Numbered from the stretch's first letter, positions 1 through 7,567 are shown. The stretch: DNA of 64,000 nucleotides from DIGJ01 sp041821315 (GCA_041821315.1 JBGUEO010000011.1:56632-120631), one strand, 5' to 3'. A program made the numbers and translations. The notes: generated from the sequence alone by a model not told the origin.

Positions 1-2
1 GA

Positions 3-1190
3 GAAGCAGGGGTGCCTTTCTTTAGTATTTCAGGTTCCGATTTTGTAGAGATGTTTGTTGGTGTTGGTGCATCGCGTGTGCGTGACTTGTTTGCGGAAGC
101 AAAGAAAAATGCACCTTGTATTGTTTTTATTGATGAGATTGATGCGGTTGCTAGGCGAAGAGGAACTGGACTTGGCGGCGGGCACGATGAAAGAGAACAG
201 ACGCTAAATCAGTTACTTGTTGAAATGGATGGTTTTGGAATCAATGAAGGAATCATTGTAATGGCAGCAACCAATCGTGTTGATATCTTAGATCCTGCAA
301 TTTTACGTCCAGGTCGCTTTGATCGAAGAGTTACGGTAGGACACCCAGATGCAAAGGGAAGAGAAGAAATTTTACAGGTACATGCAAAGAATAAACCACT
401 TGGTGAAGACGTTGACTTAAAGCAAATTGCTCAGACAACGGTCGGATTTACAGGGGCGGACTTGGAAAATTTATTAAATGAGTCGGCCATTATGGCAGCA
501 AAGGAAGATCGTACCTTTATTATGCAAGAAGATATTAAAAAATCGTTTATCAAAATAGGAATTGGACCAGAAAAGAAAAGCCGCATTGTTTCTGAAAAGG
601 ATAAGAAAATTACTGCATATCATGAAGCTGGGCATGCAATTTTATTCCATTTACTACCAGACATTGGACCGATATATACTGTTTCGGTTATCCCAACTGG
701 ACATGGAGCGGCTGGTTATACGATGCCACTTCCAGAAAAAGATGAAATGCATCTGACAAAAGGGAAAATATTACAAGCCATTATGGCTACACTTGGAGGA
801 CGAATTGCGGAGGCAATTATTTTTGATGACATTACAACGGGAGCTTCTCAAGATATTAAGCAGGCATCCAAGCAGGCAAGAGATATGGTTACAAAATATG
901 GATTTTCCGAAACCGTTGGCATGGTGAACTATGCAAGTGATGACGATGAAGTCTTTATTGGAAGAGACCTAGGGCACACAAGAAACTATAGTGAAAATGT
1001 CGCAAAAATGATTGATGAAGAAGTAAAAAATATTATTGATGAATGTTATATAAAGGCAAAAAAACTCTTGAATGATAATATAGAAACGCTTCATAACTGT
1101 GCGAATCTTTTAATTGAGAAAGACCGCATTAACAGAGATGAGTTTGAGGGCCTGTTTCAAAAAAACAACCAAGAAATCCTAGAGTTTTAG
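3..1190 (+). CDS. ftsH: ATP-dependent zinc metalloprotease FtsH, 3' part only
   Basis: Membrane-anchored AAA+ protease that unfolds and degrades membrane and some cytosolic proteins. The gene runs in from before the window; the first whole codon is at base 3, so the membrane segment and Walker A are outside. Visible in order are the pore-loop region, Walker B (FIDEID), the second region of homology ending RPGRFDRRV, the zinc motif HEAGH at bases 621-635, and the downstream TTGASQD segment that supplies the third zinc ligand in this family. The C-terminus looks complete. A GTG at base 12 could be mistaken for a start, but the FtsH reading (EAGVPFF) continues upstream of it. No frameshift is seen. 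Confidence 0.96.
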   Translation, partial: EAGVPFFSISGSDFVEMFVGVGASRVRDLFAEAKKNAPCIVFIDEIDAVARRRGTGLGGGHDEREQTLNQLLVEMDGFGINEGIIVMAATNRVDILDPAILRPGRFDRRVTVGHPDAKGREEILQVHAKNKPLGEDVDLKQIAQTTVGFTGADLENLLNESAIMAAKEDRTFIMQEDIKKSFIKIGIGPEKKSRIVSEKDKKITAYHEAGHAILFHLLPDIGPIYTVSVIPTGHGAAGYTMPLPEKDEMHLTKGKILQAIMATLGGRIAEAIIFDDITTGASQDIKQASKQARDMVTKYGFSETVGMVNYASDDDEVFIGRDLGHTRNYSENVAKMIDEEVKNIIDECYIKAKKLLNDNIETLHNCANLLIEKDRINRDEFEGLFQKNNQEILEF

Positions 1191-1295
1191 CAATAAAAAT
1201 AAGAAGGTATTATTTTTATTCAAAAGGAGCATGCAAAATAAACAAAAAAAAAATACGAAAAATTAAAAGTTTGTGCACACTTAATTTACAAATGA

Positions 1296-1304
1296 TGCTA
1301 TACT
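1296..1304 (+). promoter_or_regulatory. Extended -10 promoter of a possible short transcript
   Basis: TGCTATACT forms an extended -10 element with no good -35. It lies about 75 bases before a strong terminator (1378-1409) with no credible reading frame between. Either it makes a short untranslated RNA of roughly 100 bases, or it is chance. The 295 bases between ftsH and tRNA-Tyr hold nothing else I can recognise. Confidence 0.35.
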
Positions 1305-1377
1305 AATAAACGTAAACCCCAATACATTATATAGTTTTTGCTACACCCCATAAGTAACAAAAATACCTTCTCCAAAG

Positions 1378-1409
1378 AGAGAGCAGCGTTCGGAAGCTGC
1401 TCTCTTTTT
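1378..1409 (+). terminator. Intrinsic terminator
   Basis: A perfect 10-bp stem (AGAGAGCAGC with GCTGCTCTCT, arms at 1378-1387 and 1396-1405) with an 8-base loop is followed by a run of T. It ends the ftsH transcript or the short unit starting near 1310. Confidence 0.85.
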
Positions 1410-1484
1410 ACATTTTACATTTTTTGAAATATTTTTCTTGCACTTTGCAAAAAATCATGGTATTATTACAAAGGTTAAGAAATT

Positions 1485-1566
1485 GGATGGGTTCCCGAGT
1501 GGCCAAAGGGGGCAGACTGTAAATCTGTTAGCGACGCTTTCGAAGGTTCGAATCCTTCTCCATCCA
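1485..1566 (+). tRNA. tRNA-Tyr (anticodon GTA)
   Basis: An 82-base class II tRNA with a long variable arm. The acceptor arm GGATGGG pairs with TCCATCC with one G-T pair, the anticodon loop reads CTGTAAA, and the T arm is GAAGG-TTCGAAT-CCTTC. Discriminator A; CCA is not encoded. Confidence 0.96.
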
Positions 1567-1656
1567 TTGAAATCCAGTTTGGGTTTCTACCAAAACACAA
1601 TTTCATTTGAAATTATGTTTTTACTTCGCGGATTCAACTATGTTGAAGACCAAGAT

Positions 1657-1742
1657 GCCGGCGTGGCGGAACTGGCAGACGCACAGGACTTAAAATCCTG
1701 CGGGACTAATCTCCCGTACCGGTTCGATTCCGGTCGCCGGCA
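1657..1742 (+). tRNA. tRNA-Leu (anticodon TAA)
   Basis: An 86-base class II tRNA. The acceptor arm GCCGGCG pairs fully with CGCCGGC, the anticodon loop is CTTAAAA, and a long variable stem precedes the T arm CCGG-TTCGATT-CCGG. Discriminator A. It lies 90 bases after tRNA-Tyr and probably shares its transcript. Confidence 0.96.
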
Positions 1743-1750
1743 GTACTTGT

Positions 1751-1792
1751 AAGAGTAAAATCTTTTGTATAAAAGGGTTTTGCTCTTTTTTT
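1751..1792 (+). terminator. Terminator of the tRNA-Tyr/tRNA-Leu unit
   Basis: AAGAGTAAAA (1751-1760) pairs with TTTTGCTCTT (1778-1787) with one G-T pair and runs into a T tract, directly after tRNA-Leu. Confidence 0.7.
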
Positions 1793-1802
1793 GCATATTC
1801 AT

Positions 1803-1865
1803 GGAAAGCAAGCTTGACATTTAAAGAAAGGGTGTTATACTATAAATATGGAAAGCAAGCTTTCC
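1803..1865 (+). promoter_or_regulatory. Promoter with two copies of a GGAAAGC operator
   Basis: TTGACA (1814-1819) and TATACT (1836-1841) are 16 bases apart, a good sigma-A promoter. Just after the expected start is a perfect 16-base palindrome, GGAAAGCAAGCTTTCC (1850-1865). A 13-base copy of it (1803-1815) overlaps the -35. Two copies of one palindrome across a promoter are what an autorepressor would use, and the first gene downstream encodes an HTH protein. Confidence 0.75.
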
Positions 1866-1882
1866 GTTGAAGGGAGCAGACC

Positions 1883-2086
1883 ATGAAAAATCGGTTAGAA
1901 GAAATAAGAAAGCAAAGAGGTATAAAGCAGGAGGATTTAGCTCTTGCACTTGAGGTATCGAGACAGACCATTGGGTCTTTAGAAAACGGACGTTATAACC
2001 CATCGATTTTGCTAGCGTTTAAGATAGCCCGGTATTTTGGTATGAGTATTGAAGAAATTTTTATGTATGAGGAGGAATTGAAATGA
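1883..2086 (+). CDS. Small XRE-family DNA-binding regulator
   Basis: A 67-residue protein that is essentially one Cro/C1-type helix-turn-helix domain. Residues about 5-60 contain the usual QEDLALALEVSRQTI...LENGRYNPS pattern. It lacks a sensor domain. An AAGGGAG Shine-Dalgarno precedes the ATG. It overlaps the next gene by ATGA, so the two are translationally coupled. Pairs of this kind (a tiny HTH and a small membrane protein) are common in Firmicutes. Repression of its own promoter through the GGAAAGC palindromes is inferred from position; the effector and any partner role are unknown. Confidence 0.9.
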   Translation: MKNRLEEIRKQRGIKQEDLALALEVSRQTIGSLENGRYNPSILLAFKIARYFGMSIEEIFMYEEELK

Positions 2087-2502
2087 AGAAATATTCACAT
2101 TATAGTGCAGCCATAGTTGGAGTCATATTACTTGGAATTGGATTTTACCTAATGAAAATGCTTAGCGATTCACAGAGTACGCTTCCCTATGTTTGTATTG
2201 GAGTTGGAGCGGGATTTCTTGGTGGCGGAATGTCAGAAATCATTCAAAAAAGAGCCATAGGGAAGAATCCAAAGCTTGCAAAGGAACTGGAAATTACACG
2301 TTTGGATGAGAGAAATGTAACAATTGCTAACAAAGCGAAAGCAAAAGCATATGACATGATGGTCTTTATATTTGGGGCATTAATGCTCACCTATACATTG
2401 ATGAATGCAGACCTAAAAGAAATTCTTCTTTTAGTAGCGAGTTATCTCTTTATTATTGGATATGGTCTATATTTTCGCATAAAATATGACAAAGAAATGT
2501 AA
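2083..2502 (+). CDS. Small integral membrane protein coupled to the HTH regulator
   Basis: 139 residues with about four hydrophobic segments arranged as two pairs (about 9-26, 35-52, 90-107 and 113-131). Between the pairs is a charged loop containing RLDERN followed by an Ala/Lys-rich stretch. This resembles DUF2178-like proteins encoded beside small XRE regulators. No transport or enzyme motif is visible and the function is unknown. The start is fixed by the ATGA overlap with the regulator gene and a GAGGA sequence inside its end. The gene finishes 15 bases from the convergent azlD end, with no clear terminator between. Confidence 0.85.
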   Translation: MKKYSHYSAAIVGVILLGIGFYLMKMLSDSQSTLPYVCIGVGAGFLGGGMSEIIQKRAIGKNPKLAKELEITRLDERNVTIANKAKAKAYDMMVFIFGALMLTYTLMNADLKEILLLVASYLFIIGYGLYFRIKYDKEM

Positions 2503-2517
2503 AACGTTTAGACGGAT

Positions 2518-2826
2518 TTAGCATAAAAACTGTTCGAAAAGGAAGACAACAAGACAAGAAAGCACGGATACTTGAAAAAGACTTCTGCCGTTCCAAGCTA
2601 GTATGATAGCTATGAGGAGTGCAGCCAAAGCAGAAAAGCTACTATTTGTGGCACTTAAAATTGCCGGAAACGTCATGACAGAAAGTGTTACATATGGTAC
2701 GTAATAAAGGAATGAACGGATAGTCCTGTTTTTGATTTCCTTGCGAATCAGTGTTAATGGCAAGACACGAATGAGGTAGGTAATACCTGCCATAAGTAGA
2801 ATATAGATATAAATATTATGTTTCAT
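2518..2826 (-). CDS. azlD: Branched-chain amino acid exporter small subunit AzlD
   Basis: A 102-residue, very hydrophobic protein with about four membrane segments. It contains the family's early pattern of a TYLIRVLPL helix with conserved arginine. AzlD works with AzlC to export branched-chain amino acids or their analogues. The start is the ATG at 2826, which overlaps the end of azlC in another frame and has AGGAGG eight bases upstream. A longer reading from 2862 would lie inside azlC without a ribosome binding site. Confidence 0.9.
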   Translation of the reverse strand: MKHNIYIYILLMAGITYLIRVLPLTLIRKEIKNRTIRSFLYYVPYVTLSVMTFPAILSATNSSFSALAALLIAIILAWNGRSLFQVSVLSCLVVFLFEQFLC

Positions 2827-3535
2827 TGGGTTCCTCCTGTAGTGGGAATAAGACTGCTGCAATTCCGGCGATAATCACGGTTAAAATAATAATTTTCATG
2901 CCAGAAGAGAGCGCAGATAAAATTGGTAATTTGGAACATATAAAACTAGCAGACATCGAACCTGCGATTAAAATGGCAAGTATTTTGTTTTTTCTTGCAG
3001 GCGGTATAATGACTGCGAGAAACATTCCATAGAGACCAACACTTAAAGCACTCACAATATTGTTTGGTAAAACATTTCCCATAACAACGCCAAGATAAGT
3101 ACCGATTGCCCAACCGGGCATAGCAATAAAAATAGCGCCATAGGTATAAAAAGGGTTCAATTTTCCGAATACCGAAATGGAGATACCAAAGATTTCGTCG
3201 GTTACATCATATCCAATCAAAAAGCGGTGAATAAGCGGTGTTTCCCTGGAGAGTTTCTGGCTGAGTGCGCATGACATTAATAAATATCTTGCATTTGTAA
3301 TAAAGGTTATTCCAATGACTTCAAGATATCCAGCGTTTGCAGCAATTAAAGTGAAACCAGCAAATTCTCCTGCGGAAGCATTGTTTAATAAACTAGCGAG
3401 CAAAGCTTGAAATGCGGTAAGTCCAGCATTTCTAGCGGCAATCCCAAGAGTAAAGGATACAGCCAAATATCCAAGGGAAATAGGTATACCGTCTCGAATA
3501 CCTTTTGAAAACCAAGATGTGTTTGTGTTTTTCAT
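2816..3535 (-). CDS. azlC: Branched-chain amino acid exporter large subunit AzlC
   Basis: 239 residues with several hydrophobic helices and the AzlC pattern near the N-terminus (GIRDGIPISLGYLAVSFTLG) followed by a short NNASAGEFAG segment. It is the main membrane subunit of the AzlCD exporter. A GGAGG site precedes the ATG, and the 3' end overlaps azlD. It is divergent from a LysR-type gene, the usual arrangement for a transporter controlled by that regulator. Substrate is inferred from the family only. Confidence 0.92.
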   Translation of the reverse strand: MKNTNTSWFSKGIRDGIPISLGYLAVSFTLGIAARNAGLTAFQALLASLLNNASAGEFAGFTLIAANAGYLEVIGITFITNARYLLMSCALSQKLSRETPLIHRFLIGYDVTDEIFGISISVFGKLNPFYTYGAIFIAMPGWAIGTYLGVVMGNVLPNNIVSALSVGLYGMFLAVIIPPARKNKILAILIAGSMSASFICSKLPILSALSSGMKIIILTVIIAGIAAVLFPLQEEPNET

Positions 3536-3583
3536 AGCAAATCCTCCAAGTAAAATCTTGTGTTTATTATTTTACAATTTTTC

Positions 3584-3633
3584 TTGCAAACAGTCGAACG
3601 AATATTTATAATTTTATTATTAGTAGAACTAAT
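3584..3633 (+). promoter_or_regulatory. lysR promoter and LysR-type binding box
   Basis: TTGCAA (3584-3589) and TATAAT (3607-3612) are 17 bases apart and point to the LysR gene. Immediately downstream lies ATTAGT-AGA-ACTAAT (3619-3633), a perfect inverted repeat that contains a T-N11-A LysR box. Its position over the start of transcription fits negative autoregulation, and it also sits in the shared control region of azlCD. Confidence 0.7.
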
Positions 3634-3650
3634 GGATAGGGGATAATACT

Positions 3651-4523
3651 ATGAATCGGTATGAAGTATTTGTAAAAGTAATGGAATGTAAGAGCTTTAC
3701 GAGGGCAGCAGAAGAGCTAAATTACACACAGTCAGCAGTTAGTCAGATGATCCATACCTTGGAAGAAGAATTGTCAACGACATTAATCTTGCGTTCAAAG
3801 GGCGGGATTGAATTGACTGCGGATGGAATGGAATATCTCCCCTATATTCGTTCCATTGCGAATGCGCATCGAGAACTAAAAGTAAAAAATAATGAAATGC
3901 AGGGGTTACAAGGAGGAGTCGTTCGAATCGGTACATTTACAAGCGTCAGCTGTAATTGGCTTCCCAGTTTGATGAAAGAATTTAAAGTTCAATTTCCATC
4001 GGTTCAATTTGTTTTACAACAAGGCGAGTATACCAATATTGGGCAATGGATTAAGGAAGGAAGTGTGGATTTTGGCTTTATAAATCCAGACGCAGTCAAA
4101 GGGCTTACCATTAAAAAATTACAAAAGGACGAGATGGTAGCAATTCTTCCACCCGAGCACAGCCTAGTAAATAAAGAAAGCGTATCGCTTCTTGAGCTTG
4201 CAGGAGAACCCTATATTTTACTTGATGAAGGAGAACATAGTGTGCCGCTTGCAGCATTCGAACAAATGGGAGTGAAGCCTAATATTGAATATAAGGTGTA
4301 TGATGATTATTCGATCATGTCTATGGTAGAAAAAGGCCTTGGCGTTTCTATTCTCTATAGCCTTGTGGTAGAAAATCATAAGAAAAATTATGTCATTCGC
4401 CCAATAAGCACACCGGTTGAACGTACAATTGCAATTGCCTATAAAAATAAAAATACATTGCCAATAGCAAGTCGCTATTTTTTGGATTTTATTATAAAGG
4501 AATTTGAAAAGAGAGAAAGTTAG
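3651..4523 (+). CDS. LysR-family transcriptional regulator, probably of azlCD
   Basis: 290 residues. Residues 1-60 form the winged HTH (KSFTRAAEELNYTQSAVSQ is the classic LysR recognition region), a linker helix follows, and residues about 90-290 are a periplasmic-binding-protein-like effector domain. It is divergent from azlCD and probably controls it; the ligand is unknown, with a branched-chain amino acid an obvious guess. The stop codon at 4521-4523 touches the edge of an inserted mobile element, so any original 3' sequence or terminator has been displaced. The coding sequence looks complete. Confidence 0.92.
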   Translation: MNRYEVFVKVMECKSFTRAAEELNYTQSAVSQMIHTLEEELSTTLILRSKGGIELTADGMEYLPYIRSIANAHRELKVKNNEMQGLQGGVVRIGTFTSVSCNWLPSLMKEFKVQFPSVQFVLQQGEYTNIGQWIKEGSVDFGFINPDAVKGLTIKKLQKDEMVAILPPEHSLVNKESVSLLELAGEPYILLDEGEHSVPLAAFEQMGVKPNIEYKVYDDYSIMSMVEKGLGVSILYSLVVENHKKNYVIRPISTPVERTIAIAYKNKNTLPIASRYFLDFIIKEFEKRES

Positions 4524-5243
4524 TAACTCAACTTTCCCACCAACATAGCTGGTGAAAACGCTTGATTTCTCAAGCAAAGCAACAAAATAAATCGGTGCAT
4601 TGACATTAAAATAGCACCTAATCTTTGGTATAATAAGTTCACCACAAACATTAACATACAAAGAAAGGTGCTAAACTTATGATATACCAAAATGACCAAA
4701 ATGAAAATCCTCAAAATAAATTTTCTGATGCATTAAAACGACTTCAAATCGGAAAACTGTTGCGCAAATCCAATATTACTAAATCATGTGGTATTTCTGC
4801 ATATGAGGTATTTAAATTTTTACTACTGGTAGCATTTCAAGGAAAGAACCTGTTTCGTTTCCTGAATTCTAAACATAAAGATCAGGCTGTTTCAAAAAAT
4901 ACGTATTATCGCTTTCTCAATGAAACTTCCTACAACTGGAGTAAATTTCTTTTGCTCCTTGTAGTTAAGGTTACAATTGCATTTGATTCGCTTACTCGCC
5001 CAGAAAGAGTAAAAGTCCTGATTTTAGATGATTCTGTTATTAAACGTAATCGTAGCAAAACTGTAGAACTGCTTGCACGTGTCTTTGACCATGTGGAGCA
5101 TAAATGCCAGAAAGGATTTACCCTTCTTACTCTTGGTTGGTCTGACGGATACAGCTTTATACCAACTGGTTTCAATATGCTTTCTTCAGCAGAAAAAAGA
5201 AACCGCTACAACGAAGTATCCTCTGACATTGATCATCGTACCA
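4524..5243 (+). mobile_element. IS4-type insertion sequence, copy 1, 3' half deleted
   Basis: The left end begins TAACTCAAC just after the LysR stop codon. It carries a 155-base leader with two small hairpins, then a transposase start. The sequence matches the reverse complement of about 8290-9029 with only a few differences that I can find (for example at 4545 and 5237). Homology stops at about 5243, inside the transposase gene, where RHS sequence begins. The right end and target duplication are missing, so this copy cannot move on its own. Confidence 0.88.
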
Positions 5244-5266
5244 AAGATGGGACGATTCATCAATGA
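4679..5266 (+). pseudogene. Truncated IS4-type transposase (copy 1)
   Basis: The first 188 residues of a DDE transposase, including the first catalytic aspartate region LILDDSVIKRNRSK, then eight foreign codons and a stop. The rest of the RNase H-like domain is gone. It is preceded by GAAAGGTG and an ATG that is identical in copy 2. Copy 2 keeps more of the gene, which shows that this one is truncated and not a short family member. Confidence 0.88.
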
Positions 5267-5804
5267 GGATACATATGAAGGACAGATTGATAATTTTTTG
5301 AGTATGAATTCATACATTTACTGCTATAACAATCCGCTTATTTATAGGGATCCAAGCGGACATATTGTAATTGAAGCTACTGCAGTCACATTTTTTGTTG
5401 TCGCAACTGCAGGGACGGTGGTATATGTTTCATATCGATATATTACGTCATCAAAAGATCACAAATCGATAAAAGAGGGTATTGTTTCTGTAAAGAATGA
5501 TTTAAAAGCTACCTACACGTATACAAAAGAAGTTATCAAAAATAAAGTTTTCAGTATTAAGGGAAAATCAAATAATAAGACAGAATATACATCAACTAGT
5601 AAGAAAGAAAATACATCAAATAAAGATATGAAATTAAGTAAAAGCAAAGGAGAGAATAAGGCTGATCCATATGCAAGAGAAAGTCAAAAGAAACAAGGGA
5701 GGGAGAGGAAAAATAAAGCAAGGGAAAAAGACAATTGGAAGCCTAAGTCTAATCCAAAGCCACCAAAAAAACATACACCTGGTAGAGAACATAGAAAATA
5801 TTGA
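5244..5804 (+). pseudogene. Severed C-terminal end of an RHS-repeat toxin
   Basis: From the junction with the insertion sequence, one frame reads KMGRFINEDTYEGQ followed by a YNNPLIYRDPSGH ending. This is the conserved end of the RHS-repeat core. After it comes the variable tip of about 145 residues: a hydrophobic segment, then a Lys/Ser/Asn-rich region, ending in a basic KPPKKHTPGREHRKY tail. In intact RHS proteins the tip is the toxic or effector part, released inside the shell. Here all upstream RHS sequence is lost, there is no ribosome binding site, and the preceding transposase is in another frame, so it is probably not expressed. The activity of the tip is not recognisable to me. The stop codon lies 11 bases before the next gene. 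Confidence 0.8.
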
Positions 5805-5815
5805 AGGGGGAAAAA

Positions 5816-6295
5816 ATGCATATTTGGACTATTGAAAAATGGAGAGATAGATATGAATCTTATGATATTAGATCTGGGTTGAGACTAAGATGTGACCATG
5901 ATGTTGATGAAGATGTCAAAAAGGAATGTAAGGCATTTTGTAAATGGTTGCGTTCTGAATATTACTTTCCAATAAGGGTTCCAATTTATTTAAAATCATC
6001 TTATAGAATTAAGTCAATTGACGGCGAATATGTTTGTGGTACTTTTTTTGAACCTAATGACAAAATGGTTGAACCGTATATTAGAATCGCAACTGGGGAT
6101 TATCAGATACTTTTAAAGAAATGGGGAAAAGAGGATGCTATAAATGCTATCCTAAAATGCATTGCTCATGAACTGACTCATTATTTTCAGTGGATTAATG
6201 AATTGAATCTGACAGATATAGGTATTGAGAGACAAGCAAATCAATATAGTAGATTTATTGTTGATGAGTACTTAAATATAAGCGGATTTTCTTGA
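5816..6295 (+). CDS. Putative HExxH (gluzincin-like) protein next to RHS toxin tail
   Basis: 159 residues, apparently intact. The ATG at 5816 has a GAAGGGGG site, and its start follows the RHS tail by 11 bases. The C-terminal third contains HELTH (residues 118-122) and, 15 residues later, ERQANQY. This HExxH...ExxAN spacing is typical of small zinc gluzincins such as the ImmA/IrrE type. There is no signal peptide or membrane segment, so it is probably cytosolic. Genes directly after an RHS tip usually encode its immunity protein. This one may therefore be an immunity protein with a protease fold, or an accessory protease; nothing in the sequence decides this. Proteolytic activity is inferred from the motif only. 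Confidence 0.7.
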   Translation: MHIWTIEKWRDRYESYDIRSGLRLRCDHDVDEDVKKECKAFCKWLRSEYYFPIRVPIYLKSSYRIKSIDGEYVCGTFFEPNDKMVEPYIRIATGDYQILLKKWGKEDAINAILKCIAHELTHYFQWINELNLTDIGIERQANQYSRFIVDEYLNISGFS

Positions 6296-6337
6296 AAATT
6301 TGTATTTCGTTGCGCTACATTGTAGTAAATAATTGGA

Positions 6338-6389
6338 TAGTGTAAAATAAGTTGTGTCTTTGGAAATAAAAGGCTCTTTCTTGGAAAGA
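6338..6389 (+). repeat. Insertion-sequence end, also found at the window's right edge
   Basis: TAGTGTAAAATAAGTTGTGT begins a stretch that recurs at 63949-64000 with two mismatches over 52 bases. Directly after it (to about 6425) is an imperfect inverted repeat of the GGCTCTTTC part. The layout resembles IS256-type ends, though the family is a guess. No transposase follows here, so this is a solo end or remnant. Confidence 0.65.
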
Positions 6390-6486
6390 ATTAGATAATA
6401 AAATTCTTTTCTCAGGAAGGAGCCTTTGTAATCGCACCATAGTGGGTACTTCCACAAAGTTAACCGCTCCTATGAGCGGCACATTT

Positions 6487-6702
6487 TTATTGTGACTTTC
6501 TGCAATTCATTGGAAGGTTGTCTGACCAAGGAAGCAGACCTTCGCAGAAGCTACTGCCCTTTTCATCCAAATGTCTTGGAATCTCGGTCAGAAGATATTC
6601 AAAATAATCATAAGGCTTCAGATGATTCGTTTTTGCGGTCTCTGCAATACTATAAATAATCGCACTGGAATCTGCACCTGCGATTGTATCAATCATCATC
6701 CA
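6487..6702 (-). pseudogene. IS66-type transposase, C-terminal fragment
   Basis: About 70 residues match the end of IS66-family transposases (SSAIIYSIAETAKTN, then YDYFEYLLTEIPRH and a LLPWSDNLP tail). Reading upstream on this strand, an in-frame stop occurs within a dozen codons and homology is lost, so the catalytic part has gone. The fragment lies between the IS end at 6338 and a dead recombinase. Confidence 0.72.
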
Positions 6703-6796
6703 GTTCTTCTTTTTATGTGCTTAAGAAAGTTATGTGCTCTTAACACTTGTGAAAAAAGGTGTCATAGTTATCTTATTAATAATAAGGAGGTAACTT

Positions 6797-7452
6797 ATGA
6801 ACCCAGAAATTATTTAAAATTACAAGCGTTTTCTTGCATAAAAGGGATATTCTCACCAAATCATGCATGCTTATGTGAAGGCTTTGGAACAAGAACCAGA
6901 TTCTTGGAATACGCAAATTCAGGTGCAGTTGTATGAGAACATAAAACAAGCGCTTAATGACAAAGAAAAACTATTCAATCATGGAGCAAGGCATAACATT
7001 AAACCAACATCAAGTTTGCTTTTTTTTAATGATAACAGGTGAGCCTTTAAAAAACTTTGAACGTCAGCGAAAACTTAATAATACGAAGCATGCAGATATA
7101 CTTAAAGATTTTTTTAAATATTCTACTGAGTTTAAGCACATATCCATTATGTCTGCTAATGATGTGAGTAATTAATATGTACATCTTTTCATGGATTAAA
7201 AAATTCAAGTATCGGAAGATATGTTACATCATTAAGAAACTTTTTTCGCTTCCTTGAATACAAAGGATACACAATAAATCAAGCAGTGTTGGACTTGCCT
7301 CTTTCACCAGCTGACTGGGCAAAGTCAAAAGTTCCAGTAATCCTTACATCTGATGAAGAAGATTGCTTGCGTTCTCACTATACGCTTGATAACGAAAATG
7401 GTATTCGAAACAACATTATAATCAGATTAATGCTTGATCTTGGTCTACGAAG
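6797..7452 (+). pseudogene. Degenerate tyrosine recombinase
   Basis: AAGGAGG and an ATG at 6797 open a frame reading MNPEII, stop, NYKRFLA, stop, then a helical N-terminal domain (IMHAYVKALEQEPDSW). Frame changes near 7000 and 7174 are needed to continue through HISIMSANDVS, GRYVTSLRNFFRFLEYKGY and PVILTSDEEDCLR to IIIRLMLDLGLR, the start of a phage-integrase catalytic domain. The C-terminal Arg/His/Tyr residues are absent. At least two nonsense codons, two frameshifts and a 3' truncation make it non-functional. Confidence 0.7.
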
Positions 7453-7567
7453 TCCTGCTGGAAAGCAAATGACTTCAGATAGTAGATATAAAGTGGCAGT
7501 AGCACCAAGAATTTTGGATTCTAAGTATTCAGATAACAATGTCATTTAGTTAACGATTTATCATCCA

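Noticed and set aside
1438..1820. Open frames on both strands across the tRNA-Tyr/tRNA-Leu pair
   Set aside because: They are translations of tRNA sequence, have no ribosome sites, and both tRNAs fold perfectly.
4930..5175. Antisense frames within both transposase copies (also 8378-8623)
   Set aside because: They are identical in the two copies only because the DNA is; no ribosome site, no family resemblance.
5073..5804. A single 243-codon frame joining insertion-sequence DNA to the RHS tail
   Set aside because: The first 58 codons are a non-coding frame of the transposase; only the part after 5244 resembles a known protein.
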